Source of the DNA: Rathayibacter sp. SW19
GTDB lineage: Bacteria > Actinomycetota > Actinomycetes > Actinomycetales > Microbacteriaceae
Assembly: GCF_030866825.1 (NCBI RefSeq)
Contig: NZ_CP133020.1
Coordinates: 2,976,001-3,040,000 of the forward strand
Direction: 5' to 3'
DNA: 64,000 bases
The notes under the pieces are model-generated. The model did no database searches and was not told where the DNA came from. It worked only from the letters and a program-made list of their open reading frames with translations. The position numbers and the translations under genes are program-made. This document shows, in pieces, positions 43,787 through 51,789 of the stretch (its first letter is position 1; the number at the start of each line of letters is the position of its first letter).

Positions 43787-44833
43787 ATGGCCAAGGCGCA
43801 GACTGACGCGCTGGCGGCCCTTGGGCTGAAGCCCGATCATGTCGAAGTTTGGGAGGACGGTTACCGCGCGGTCGACGCGGCAGATAGCACCTTCGAGTGG
43901 TGGTACTTCGACGTCCAGTTGGACGACGGCTCCACACTGGTCGTGACCTTCTCGAACAAACCGCACACCGACCCGTCGGGCCCGCTGATACCGACGCTCC
44001 TCGTCATCCGCCAGCTGCCTGACGGCACCCGCAGGCACCTTGCGCCAACCTTCTCCGCCGAGGAGTTCAGCGCCGCGACCGATCGTTGCGACGTGCGCTT
44101 GGGTGCGAGTACTGTGACGGGCGACCTCGACACCTACGAGCTCCACATCGAGGCAGACGGCATCACCGCGAACCTGACGATCACCCGCGCTGCACCGTCG
44201 TGGCGCCCGGGCGCAGGGGTCTCATACTTCGACTCCGCGAAGCGCCACTACCTCGCCTGGGTCGTGCCGGTGCCATACGGGCAGGTGACCGCAACGATCG
44301 CAGAACACGGCGAGACGAAGACTCTCACAGGCACGGCCTACCACGACCACAACTGGGGCAACCACCTCATGGGATCCTTCCTCGATCACTGGTTCTGGGG
44401 TCGAGCACACGTCGGCGACTACTCGATCGTCTACGTTCGGATGACGACGAAGGGGTTCATGGGCTTCGGCCAGATCAACATACCGACGTTCTACCTCGCA
44501 AAAGGCGACGACCTCATCACCGACGACATGCTGCCGCTGCGGCTTGTGACCAGCGATGAGGTCCCCGGGCCGGGTGAGCAGACCTATCCGACCCGCATGG
44601 AATGGACTTGGGAGGGTGATCGTGGCCGCATCACGATGACCGCCACGAACCCTGCTCTCATTGAGTCGCTTGACATGTCCACGCCACGGCATGGCATGTC
44701 GAGTCTGCTGCACATGGGTGAGCACCCGATGTACTACGACTTCAACGCGGACCTCGTCCTGGACATCGAACTCGACGGCCTCACCGATCATGTAACGGGG
44801 CGAACGCTGTACGAGAAGATGATATTCAGCTAG
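43787..44833 (+). CDS. CrtC/AttH-like (carotenoid 1,2-hydratase-type) protein
   Basis: 348 residues from the ATG at 43787, the first start that puts the frame outside the divergent hydrolase gene. The motif FEWWYFDVQLDDGSTLVVTF and, in the middle, GTAYHDHNWGNHLMG fit the double-calycin fold of the hydroxyneurosporene synthase/AttH family. CrtC hydrates carotenoid double bonds; AttH members have unknown reactions. No carotenoid genes are nearby, so the substrate is open. No signal peptide. No strong ribosome site was found. Confidence 0.75.
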   Translation: MAKAQTDALAALGLKPDHVEVWEDGYRAVDAADSTFEWWYFDVQLDDGSTLVVTFSNKPHTDPSGPLIPTLLVIRQLPDGTRRHLAPTFSAEEFSAATDRCDVRLGASTVTGDLDTYELHIEADGITANLTITRAAPSWRPGAGVSYFDSAKRHYLAWVVPVPYGQVTATIAEHGETKTLTGTAYHDHNWGNHLMGSFLDHWFWGRAHVGDYSIVYVRMTTKGFMGFGQINIPTFYLAKGDDLITDDMLPLRLVTSDEVPGPGEQTYPTRMEWTWEGDRGRITMTATNPALIESLDMSTPRHGMSSLLHMGEHPMYYDFNADLVLDIELDGLTDHVTGRTLYEKMIFS

Positions 44834-45094
44834 CCGCATCGACGTTCCGCACCGACAAATTCCGGGAGCGCGCCCGCGCAGGATCAGCACCAACGCACCG
44901 GCCAATGCGGCGAGCAGCAGGACCAACAGCATCAGGACTCAGGATCCGCCGCGCACACCCCCCACTGCAGGGTCACCCCACGCCGCGCAACCCTCGCTAC
45001 GATGTCGGGATGGACAAGGTGCGTCGGCGCGCGGAGCGGGTCGAGGTCGCTCGCAGCCGCTAACGCATCCCTTAACGAACAGGGCCCACAGATT

Positions 45095-45117
45095 CTCAAC
45101 AACGCGTGATAGCGACC
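45095..45117. repeat. Trailer arm of the pre-tmRNA stem
   Basis: This 23-bp stretch is the reverse complement of 45547-45569 with one difference, and that difference gives a G-U pair in RNA. It starts 2 nt after the encoded CCA end of tmRNA, so in the primary transcript it would pair with the leader. Confidence 0.7.
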
Positions 45118-45119
45118 GT

Positions 45120-45515
45120 TGGTGGAGATGGGGGGAATTGAACCCCCGTCCACTGCTGTGGTCATATGTCTTCTACGGGTGTAGCCAGTACAAGCGTTCT
45201 ACTCGGCTCCGGAATTTGCCACTGGCACCTAATCCGACAAGCCCAGCCTCGGTTTGAGTCCCTCTATGCCCCAAGACAGAACATAAAAGCAATCTCTCTA
45301 GCTGACGCCAGGGTCCGGGTAGAGAGCATTCCCGGCCTGACGGTCTCTTTAGTCGCTAAAGCAGTGACTACGCCGCGAGGGCGAAGTCCGCCTGAGCGGA
45401 GACAGTGCGGTTTGAATTGGCACTTATTTTTTTCCAGAGATCGTTTACGAGATAACCCTGGATCCTCGACCCGCTTCTCACATTCGCTCAGGCAATGTCG
45501 AAACCGATCATCCCC
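45120..45515 (-). ncRNA. ssrA: tmRNA
   Basis: Transfer-messenger RNA, about 396 nt, transcribed leftward. The 5' end GGGGATGATCGGTTTCGACA pairs with the 3' acceptor strand CATCTCC, and the 3' end has the T arm GTTCAATTC flanked by GGGGG/CCCCC and an encoded CCA. The tag-coding part is at 45368-45421: it reads ANSNRTVSAQADFALAA then a TAG stop, ending in the ALAA degron typical of tmRNA tags. It rescues stalled ribosomes together with SmpB, whose gene is about 4 kb to the right. Long complementary arms lie just outside both ends. Confidence 0.95.
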
Positions 45516-46051
45516 ATGAGCACTCGTGCGCGTTCGCACACAAGTGGGTCGCTATCACGCGCTGTTGAGTTGTCATACTGCGATACTCGTCGCGACCTGG
45601 ATCAACGGCAAGCACATCAGACTACAACACTTTGGTCCGCGAATCTATGCCAGGGCACCGCCCTCCCACAGCCAACGATGAAACGAGCGCACGCGCCGGT
45701 GATCGAGTAGTCAGCGTCGGTCAACCACGGTGGGTGGTCGATCCACGGATTTTCGGTTCAGAATTCAGGCTGGAGTGGCACCCCAACACGTCGGGAGCGG
45801 CGTGTCGGCCGATCCAACCTGAATCATGCACCGGCCCACCCGGCTGGCACCCCGAATCGGCCGCACCTCCGCCGGAATCCGGCCGAAACTCGAAACGGAT
45901 GCCCACCACGGCACCGAACCGACACTGCACACCACCGAACCGGCTCCCGGCACCGCTCACCACCAGTCCAACGCCGTGAGACCTTTGCCGACCGTGAAAT
46001 GGCGCTCTATGCCGGGGTCGCGCGACCTGCACAATGTGCCAGGCTGGAGAA
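45516..46051. other. Gap between tmRNA and clpS
   Basis: A 536-bp gap that must hold the promoter of ssrA on the minus strand and that of clpS on the plus strand. Apart from the leader arm at 45547-45569 and a CAGGCT box just before clpS, nothing further could be supported. Open frames here have no natural-looking composition. Confidence 0.5.
45547..45569. repeat. Leader arm of the pre-tmRNA stem
   Basis: Partner of 45095-45117. It lies 31 nt upstream of the mature tmRNA 5' end in the direction of transcription. Confidence 0.7.
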
Positions 46052-46336
46052 GTGACGTTGACCGACGAGCAGACGGATGTGCACACAACGACCGCACCCG
46101 ACACGCCGTGGTGCACGATCGTCTGGAACGACCCGGTCAACCTCATGTCGTACGTCACCTACGTGTTCCGCGAGTATTTCGGTTACTCGAAACACAAAGC
46201 GGAAAAGCTCATGCTGCAGGTGCACAACGAAGGCAAGGCGATCGTCGCGAGCGGCAACCGTGAGCAGATGGAACGGCACGTGCAGGCAATGCACGGCTAT
46301 GGACTCTGGGCCACCATCGACAAAGCGGATGCCTGA
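46052..46336 (+). CDS. clpS: ClpS adaptor of the ClpAP/ClpCP protease
   Basis: 94 residues from the GTG at 46052; an ATG at 46034 would add six residues (MCQAGE) that overlap the -10-like CAGGCT box. The ClpS core is clear: PWCTIVWNDPVNLMSYVTYVFREYFGYSKHKAEKLMLQVHNEGKAIV. ClpS delivers N-end-rule substrates with bulky N-terminal residues to the Clp protease; D-P-V-N-L-M is part of the N-degron pocket. The stop overlaps the start of the DUF2017 gene. Confidence 0.9.
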   Translation: MTLTDEQTDVHTTTAPDTPWCTIVWNDPVNLMSYVTYVFREYFGYSKHKAEKLMLQVHNEGKAIVASGNREQMERHVQAMHGYGLWATIDKADA

Positions 46337-46818
46337 TGCGAGTCCGCCATTCTGGTCGCGACCGCATCATCGTCGAACTTTCGAGCGACGAGTGGGAGCT
46401 TCTCGACGACCTCACCGCGGAACTGACAACGCTGCTCGATGCAAGCGGCACCACACCGCCGGGCACGCCGAGCGACCCGGCGCTGTCGCGTCTGCTCCCT
46501 GACGCCTATCGCGAGGATGCGGAGGCTGCAGCCGAGTTCCGCCGCTTCACGGAAGACGAACTCGTGACCGCAAAGCTTGCGGATGCCCGCACCCTGGCGG
46601 ATGCCGCGCAGTCCGGCTCAGATCTCACGCTGGACCGCACGTCCGTCATTCCGTGGCTGCGCACGCTCACCGATCTGCGACTCGTGCTCGCTGTGCGCCT
46701 CGGCATCCACACCGACGACGACACCGGCGACACCAGCCCGGAGGCGGAGCCGGCGCAGCAGGTCTATTTCTGGCTCGGCACGTTGCAGAGCTGGATCCTG
46801 GAGGCACTGCAGCGCTAG
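46336..46818 (+). CDS. DUF2017 protein
   Basis: 160 residues, soluble and acidic: IIVELSSDEWELLDDLTAELTTLLD near the start, SRLLPDAYREDAEAAAEFRRFTEDEL in the middle, and ending YFWLGTLQSWILEAL. This is the DUF2017 pattern, which in Actinobacteria follows clpS. Function unknown; the coupling (TGATG) suggests a role linked to ClpS. Its last 4 bp overlap the end of the convergent TetR gene. Confidence 0.88.
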   Translation: MRVRHSGRDRIIVELSSDEWELLDDLTAELTTLLDASGTTPPGTPSDPALSRLLPDAYREDAEAAAEFRRFTEDELVTAKLADARTLADAAQSGSDLTLDRTSVIPWLRTLTDLRLVLAVRLGIHTDDDTGDTSPEAEPAQQVYFWLGTLQSWILEALQR

Positions 46819-47435
46819 CGGGCAAGCACCTGCTCGCTGTGAGCATCCGCAACTACAGCGGCACCGCGGCCGGCCAAGCGTCGAAAGTCCGTTGCCAACG
46901 AGCGCGGATCGCGAGCGAAATCCTGATCGATCCACCAGGCCAGCAGGCCAACGGTGGCTGCTGCGTAGAACTCCGCTGCGACCTCGTCGGGCGTGCTGTC
47001 TGCAACCCGGTCGCCGGACACGGAGGCGTTGGCTTGTCGCCGCAGGTGCTCGAGCAGCACGTCGACGATCAGGGTGTGCAGATAGCGCAGCACGATGCCG
47101 CCACCATTGCGACCGCAGATCGCACGGTAGATCCGCTGATTTCGATACGCGTGGTCGAAGATCAACTCGGCCGGGCGGTACACCTCGATGGGCAGTCCCG
47201 CTGTGGTCAGCGCGTCGAATTCGCTGGTGAGCTGCTCCCGCACACCATCGAAACACGCCGTCAAGAGCGCCTCCTTGTCGCGGTAGTGCGCGTAGAAGGT
47301 GGAACGGCCGATGTCGGCGCGATCCAGGATGTCCTGCACCGTCAGCTGGTCATAACCCTTTTCGAGCACAAGTGAGATGAACGTTTCGTGCAGCGCCTTG
47401 CGCGTGCGACGCACACGTCGGTCCTGCTCAACCAT
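46815..47435 (-). CDS. TetR-family regulator
   Basis: 206 residues from the ATG at 47435, preceded by GAGGAGGAAG; earlier in-frame starts lack a ribosome site. The helix-turn-helix is RTRKALHETFISLVLEKGYDQLTVQDILDRADIGRSTFYAHYRDKEALL, an AcrR/TetR pattern, with a TetR_C-like ligand domain. It is divergent from the membrane protein gene at 47601 and likely represses it through the inverted repeats in the gap. Confidence 0.88.
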   Translation of the reverse strand: MVEQDRRVRRTRKALHETFISLVLEKGYDQLTVQDILDRADIGRSTFYAHYRDKEALLTACFDGVREQLTSEFDALTTAGLPIEVYRPAELIFDHAYRNQRIYRAICGRNGGGIVLRYLHTLIVDVLLEHLRRQANASVSGDRVADSTPDEVAAEFYAAATVGLLAWWIDQDFARDPRSLATDFRRLAGRGAAVVADAHSEQVLAR

Positions 47436-47539
47436 GAGTACTTCCTCCTCAGTTGCGGACAATCCGGCGCCGGTGTCCCGTACCGAACAAACCGCCGAGA
47501 TTGCCTCTTGACCAGCCCTGCGCCACTGCAAGCATAATC

Positions 47540-47552
47540 GAACAAGCTGTTC
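47540..47552. promoter_or_regulatory. TetR operator candidate GAACA-AGC-TGTTC
   Basis: A perfect 5-3-5 inverted repeat in the divergent gap. A second, imperfect copy (AAACA...TGTTC around CCATGG) follows at about 47554-47572. Two neighbouring sites of like sequence fit binding of a TetR dimer pair. Confidence 0.6.
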
Positions 47553-47600
47553 TGAAACAACCATGGTGTTCGGAACCGCACACCGGAAAGGAACCTTGAA

Positions 47601-48371
47601 ATGTACCCTCTGCCCCTCGTGGTTTGGATGCTCGTGATTACGGGTGTCATCGGGCTACCGGCGCTGACCGTCGTCGCGCTGGCACGCGGCACCGCGCCCG
47701 ACGGTCTTCGCCGAACCACTCCCGCACGCCTCGCCTGGGCCGCCGGAATCGGATGGACCCTGTGGGCGATCGCGAGCACTCTTCTCGCCGCGGCGGGCGT
47801 CTACCGACTGACGTGGACCGCGACCAATCCGGCGATCGGCGTCGCCGCCCTCGGCGCGATGCTGGTGGCGTTCCTGTTCACGCGGATGCCCGCGGCGTCG
47901 CGCATCCTCACCCGACCCGAGCTTGCGTGGCGAGTCACGCTGCCGCACGCCCTGCGCATCGCTGGTGGCGCGGCGTTCCTCGCCGCGTTCGCCCTGGGCG
48001 CGCTACCCGCTGTCTTCGCTTTGCCGGCGGGGTTCGGTGATATCGCAATCGGGATCGAAGCCATCTTCCTGTCCGCACGGATGCGTCGCGGTGTCGCCGG
48101 TCGTGGAGTTCTCTGGTTCAACATCCTCGGCTTGCTCGACCTCGCCTACGCGCTCACCGCCGGATTCCTTGCCGGCCCGGGCCCGGTTCGACTGCTGACG
48201 GTCGTGCCATCGACCGCGCCGGTCGCACTGCTGCCGTTGGTGCTGATTCCGACGGTCATCGTTCCGCTGGCCGTGATCTTGCATGTGGTATCGCTGACCA
48301 CGCTCCGCGCGACGGCACGCGCTTCGCGCTCTGGAACAGGATCCCGCTCCGCCACCGTGCCAGCCCGGTGA
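47601..48371 (+). CDS. Integral membrane protein of unknown function
   Basis: 256 residues, about seven membrane helices (for example VVWMLVITGVIGLPALTVVALARG, VTLPHALRIAGGAAFLAAFALGAL and STAPVALLPLVLIPTVIVPLAVILHVVSL). A GAAAGGAA ribosome site precedes the ATG. Divergent from the TetR gene, hence probably its target. No family recognised. Confidence 0.75.
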   Translation: MYPLPLVVWMLVITGVIGLPALTVVALARGTAPDGLRRTTPARLAWAAGIGWTLWAIASTLLAAAGVYRLTWTATNPAIGVAALGAMLVAFLFTRMPAASRILTRPELAWRVTLPHALRIAGGAAFLAAFALGALPAVFALPAGFGDIAIGIEAIFLSARMRRGVAGRGVLWFNILGLLDLAYALTAGFLAGPGPVRLLTVVPSTAPVALLPLVLIPTVIVPLAVILHVVSLTTLRATARASRSGTGSRSATVPAR

Positions 48372-48374
48372 GGC

Positions 48375-48380
48375 TAGGCT
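48375..48380 (+). promoter_or_regulatory. -10 box TAGGCT, leaderless-type
   Basis: TAGGCT is followed by 7 nt and the ATG of the SIMPL-domain gene. There is no ribosome site between. Confidence 0.55.
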
Positions 48381-48387
48381 GTGCCGC

Positions 48388-49062
48388 ATGGCGGACACGA
48401 TCATCACCGTGCACGGTGAACACGAGTTGCACCATCCAGCCGAGCGCGGCACCGCCCATCTCGCCGTCGGGTTCGACGGCCCGGAAAGACAAGCGGTGCT
48501 GGATGCCGTGACGCAACTGCACGGCGAACTCAGTCGCGAAATCGAGGCCATGACCGGCGAGGAGCGTCCGCCGATTACCTGGTGGTCGGCCGATCAGTGG
48601 CGAGTGTGGGGAGATCGGCCGTGGAATCAGGAGGGAAAGATTCTCCCGATCGTGTACCACGGTGCGGCTGAGATCGCGGTCAAATTCAGTGACCTCACTC
48701 GGCTCAGCACGTGGCTCGGCGAGGTCGCTCTGCGTGACGGTGTGACTCTGCGCAGCGTCGAGTGGACCCTGACAGAAGAGACCCGTCAGACCCTGACGAC
48801 GGAAGCCCGACGGCGCGCGGTCGAAGCTGCAGTCGCGAAGGCCACCGTGTTGGCGACGAGCGTCGGCCTCAGCACGATTTGGCCCACCGCCCTCAGCGAC
48901 CCGGGGATGCTCGGCGAAGGTTCCCGCGAACCCGGGACCGAATCCGGCAGCATGCCGATGAGCGCGCGAATGTCCGTCGGCGGCTCCTCGTCACCGCTCG
49001 ACCTGAAGCCGGAAGAGATCACGATCGCGGTCGCAGTGCACGCGAGGTTTGCTGCATCCTGA
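48388..49062 (+). CDS. SIMPL (DUF541) domain protein
   Basis: 224 residues with the SIMPL fold: IITVHGEHELHHPAERGTAHLAVGFDG at the start, SVEWTLTEETRQTLTTEARRRAVEAAVAKATVLATSVG in the middle (the helical stretch conserved in the family) and ITIAVAVHARF at the end. No signal peptide, so it is a cytoplasmic member. Function unknown; some members protect against oxidative stress. It has a leaderless-type promoter and is convergent with smpB. Confidence 0.8.
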   Translation: MADTIITVHGEHELHHPAERGTAHLAVGFDGPERQAVLDAVTQLHGELSREIEAMTGEERPPITWWSADQWRVWGDRPWNQEGKILPIVYHGAAEIAVKFSDLTRLSTWLGEVALRDGVTLRSVEWTLTEETRQTLTTEARRRAVEAAVAKATVLATSVGLSTIWPTALSDPGMLGEGSREPGTESGSMPMSARMSVGGSSSPLDLKPEEITIAVAVHARFAAS

Positions 49063-49099
49063 GGCTCGGCATCCAAAGTCAGGGCATCCTGAGTCGCCG

Positions 49100-49576
49100 C
49101 TACTCCCCCAGGTGACGCCTGCTCGAGATGGCGCGGTCGGCCTCACGTTTGTCCTGCCGCTCGCGAAGTGCCTGACGCTTGTCGTACTCTTTCTTGCCCT
49201 TTGCGATCGCGATCTCGACCTTCGCGCGCCCGTCACTGAAGTAGATCGACAGCGGGATGATCGTGTAGCCGCCCTCTTTGACCTTGTTGTGGATCTTCAG
49301 GATCTGCTCTTTGTGCAACAACAGTTTGCGCTTGCGGCGAGGAGCATGGTTGTTCCAGGTGCCACCCACGTACTCGGGAATGTGCACGGCATCCAGCCAG
49401 GCTTCACCGCCGTCGATGAACGCGTAGCCATCCACCAGGGAGGCGCGACCTTCCCTCAGCGACTTCACCTCGCTGCCTTGCAAGACCAGTCCGGCCTCAA
49501 AGGTGTCTTCGATCGTGTAGTCGTGGCGGGCTTTGCGATTGGTGGCCACGACCTTCTGGCCACGTTCCCTGGGCAC
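49100..49576 (-). CDS. smpB: tmRNA-binding protein SmpB
   Basis: 158 residues matching SmpB over its length: ATNRKARHDYTIEDTFEAGLVLQGSEVKSLREG at the start, HIPEY, and the basic tail GKKEYDKRQALRERQDKREADRAI. SmpB brings tmRNA to stalled ribosomes and its C-terminal tail reads the empty mRNA channel. Order prfB-ftsE-ftsX-smpB is usual in Actinobacteria. The ssrA gene lies about 4 kb to the left. Confidence 0.96.
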   Translation of the reverse strand: MPRERGQKVVATNRKARHDYTIEDTFEAGLVLQGSEVKSLREGRASLVDGYAFIDGGEAWLDAVHIPEYVGGTWNNHAPRRKRKLLLHKEQILKIHNKVKEGGYTIIPLSIYFSDGRAKVEIAIAKGKKEYDKRQALRERQDKREADRAISSRRHLGE

Positions 49577-49720
49577 GGCGTTCTCCTGGGTTGATCATTC
49601 GGTGGATGCGCTTCGTACTTCAGAAGCAGCGCACCAGTCTAACGCAGGCGCCGCGCCCTCGATTTCGAGACGCTCGTTCCTCCATCCCTCGCTCGCAGGC
49701 TCGCTCGGCGCTGGGGTCGC

Positions 49721-49737
49721 GGATCGCTTCGCGATCC
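49721..49737. repeat. Hairpin between smpB and ftsX
   Basis: GGATCGC and GCGATCC flank TTC, a perfect 7-bp stem. It lies in the 203-bp gap after ftsX in the direction of transcription and could act as a terminator or processing site, though only CCTT follows. Confidence 0.45.
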
Positions 49738-49779
49738 CTTGAGCTCCACCGCGCTCCTCAATCAGCGGGACGCGATCGG

Positions 49780-50694
49780 TCAGACCTTCAGATAGCGCGA
49801 GATCGCCACATTGGCGGACAGCGCAGCAAGCGCGATGCCCACCACGATCAGGATCGGCACGACGACGAACGCGTCGTTCATCCCCACGAACGAGGTGAAC
49901 GGAATGTGATCGGTCAGATAGCCGCGCACGAAGAACTGCACGATCGCCACAATCGCTCCTCCGGCCAAAACAGAACCGATCAGAGCTGCGAACACCCCCT
50001 CGAGTATGAAGGGTGTTTGAATGAACCGGTTCGAGGCGCCCACCAGACGCATGATCCCGAGCTCCCTTCTTCGGGAGAACGCCGAGAGTCTGATGGTGGT
50101 TGCAATCAGCAGGGCCGCGGCCACAAGCATCAGCGCGGCGATCGCGATCGCGGTGTAGCTGGCAGCGTTCAGGATCTTGAAGATCTGGTCCAGATAACTA
50201 CGTTGGTCGGTGACGGATTGCACCCCGGCTACGCCGGACAGGCCCTCGACGAGCACAGCGGACTGTGACGGGTTCTTCAGATTGATCCAGAACGTCTGGT
50301 TCAGCATGTCCGGCGTGACGTAATCCGCGACCGGATTGTCCTTGAACTGCTGCTTGAATGTCGCATACGCCTGCTTGTGATCCTCGAAGTAGAACTTCTT
50401 GATGAACTTGGACAACTCGGGCGAGTTCAGCTGCGCTTTCACGGCCGCGATCTGATCGGGTGTCGCATCCGCACCAAGACAGGTCTTCGTGTTGTCCGTC
50501 GGCAGGCACATGTAAACCGCAACCTGTGCTTTGTCATACCAATAGCTCTTCATCTGCCCGATCTGCATCTGCAGCAGAATCGCGGCACCGACGAACGTCA
50601 GGGAGATGAATGTGACCAGGATGACGGAAATGACCATCGACAGGTTGCGACGCAAGCCGTTCGCCGCCTCCGACCAGACCAACGCGAATCTCAT
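49780..50694 (-). CDS. ftsX: Cell-division ABC transporter permease FtsX
   Basis: 304 residues with four membrane helices: one near the N-terminus (MVISVILVTFISLTFVGAAILL), then a large extracellular loop of about 120 residues, then three helices (SYTAIAIAALMLVAAALLIATTIRLSAFSRRRELGIMRLVGAS, then FAALIGSVLAGGAIVAIVQFFV, then FVVVPILIVVGIALAALSANVAI). The RRRELGIMRLVGA stretch is the coupling helix of FtsX. With FtsE it controls a peptidoglycan hydrolase at the septum. ATGA overlap with ftsE. Confidence 0.95.
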   Translation of the reverse strand: MRFALVWSEAANGLRRNLSMVISVILVTFISLTFVGAAILLQMQIGQMKSYWYDKAQVAVYMCLPTDNTKTCLGADATPDQIAAVKAQLNSPELSKFIKKFYFEDHKQAYATFKQQFKDNPVADYVTPDMLNQTFWINLKNPSQSAVLVEGLSGVAGVQSVTDQRSYLDQIFKILNAASYTAIAIAALMLVAAALLIATTIRLSAFSRRRELGIMRLVGASNRFIQTPFILEGVFAALIGSVLAGGAIVAIVQFFVRGYLTDHIPFTSFVGMNDAFVVVPILIVVGIALAALSANVAISRYLKV

Positions 50695-51725
50695 TTTACG
50701 GGCCCAACATTCTGCTCATCGGCCAGATCGTCACTCTGCCCAGGAGCCCGCAAGCCGAGTCGCTCCGCGAGGCTGAGTTGTTCGGGCAGCGCGTCTGCCG
50801 TCTGCAGGTCTTGTGCGGAAACCGGCGGCGCAGCGGATGTTGCCGGTGCGGTTGGCATCGCCGGCAGCGGTTCCGGCGCGGGTTCCTTCTGCGGTGGCGG
50901 CGCCGGAGCCTTCTTCAGTGGCGGCGCGGCAAACGGTGCAGCGCTCGGCACCGCAGTCGAGGCTGTTCGGCCGAGCACGGGTGCAGGTGTCATGCCGCGC
51001 TTGTCCTTCGCGTCGGCAGGGGTGATGACCGGCACTGCCGCCGTGTACCCATAGCCTCCGTGACGCTCATCGCGCACGATCTCGCCTTCGACGAGTTCGA
51101 TGACGCGCCGCTGCATCTGATCGACGATCGCGGCCTCATGGGTGGCCATCAAAACCGTCGTGCCCCCGGCGTTGATGCGCTCGAGCACGGCCATGATGCC
51201 TGCGCTGGTCGCGGGGTCCAAGTTTCCGGTCGGTTCGTCCGCAAGCAGAATCTGCGGCTTGTTCACGACGGCGCGGGCGATGGCAACGCGCTGCTGCTCA
51301 CCGCCTGAGAGCTCGTGCGGAAGTCTCTGAGCTTTGCCGTCCAGACCGACCATGGTCAGAACATCCGGAACTGCCTCTTGGATGAAGCCTCGCGACTTTC
51401 CGATCACCTGCAGCGTGAACGCCACGTTCGCGAACACGTTCTTGTTCGGCAGCAGCCGGAAGTCCTGGAACACCACCCCGAGATTACGTCGAAAGTACGG
51501 CACCTTGCGGTTGGAGATGCTGCCGAGGTCCTGCCCGAGCACATGAATCTTGCCCTTTGTCGGCTTCTCTTCTTTGAGGATCAGCCGAAGGCAACTGGAC
51601 TTTCCCGAGCCCGAAGCACCGACGAGAAAGACGAACTCGCCGCGGAGCACCTCGAAGGTGACGTCACCGAGCGCGGGCCTCGTGGTGCCCGAATATTTCT
51701 TGGAGATATGGTCGAACCGGATCAT
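50691..51725 (-). CDS. ftsE: Cell-division ATPase FtsE with C-terminal extension
   Basis: 344 residues, against about 230 for most FtsE proteins. The ABC ATPase core is complete: Walker A GASGSGKSS (36-44), signature LSGGEQQR, Walker B ILLADEP. After about residue 225 comes an extra tail of some 115 residues rich in Pro, Ala and Lys (PLKKAPAPPPQKEPAPEPLP) ending SLAERLGLRAPGQSDDLADEQNVG. Such a tail may bind another division protein; this is inference. It forms the FtsEX pair with ftsX. The -10 box TAGGCT (51735-51740) lies 9 nt before the ATG. Confidence 0.94.
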   Translation of the reverse strand: MIRFDHISKKYSGTTRPALGDVTFEVLRGEFVFLVGASGSGKSSCLRLILKEEKPTKGKIHVLGQDLGSISNRKVPYFRRNLGVVFQDFRLLPNKNVFANVAFTLQVIGKSRGFIQEAVPDVLTMVGLDGKAQRLPHELSGGEQQRVAIARAVVNKPQILLADEPTGNLDPATSAGIMAVLERINAGGTTVLMATHEAAIVDQMQRRVIELVEGEIVRDERHGGYGYTAAVPVITPADAKDKRGMTPAPVLGRTASTAVPSAAPFAAPPLKKAPAPPPQKEPAPEPLPAMPTAPATSAAPPVSAQDLQTADALPEQLSLAERLGLRAPGQSDDLADEQNVGPVK

Positions 51726-51734
51726 GACCCCTCG

Positions 51735-51740
51735 AGCCTA
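51735..51740 (-). promoter_or_regulatory. -10 box TAGGCT upstream of ftsE
   Basis: Read on the minus strand, TAGGCT is followed by 9 nt (including GAGGGG) and the ftsE ATG. It could give a very short leader or a leaderless message. Confidence 0.4.
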
Positions 51741-51789
51741 AGCAGAGCACCTGTGGATATCAGCAGCGACTCACCTATTTGGGTTGTTC

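Noticed and set aside
44932..45165. 77-codon minus-strand open frame
   Set aside because: Its start is formed by the 3' part of tmRNA and the processing arm; it is not a protein gene.
45264..45539. 91-codon minus-strand open frame over the tmRNA gene
   Set aside because: It lies within tmRNA, in a frame other than the tag-coding one, and is a shadow.
45721..46158. 145-codon minus-strand open frame near clpS
   Set aside because: It overlaps the clpS start on the other strand and has an unnatural composition.
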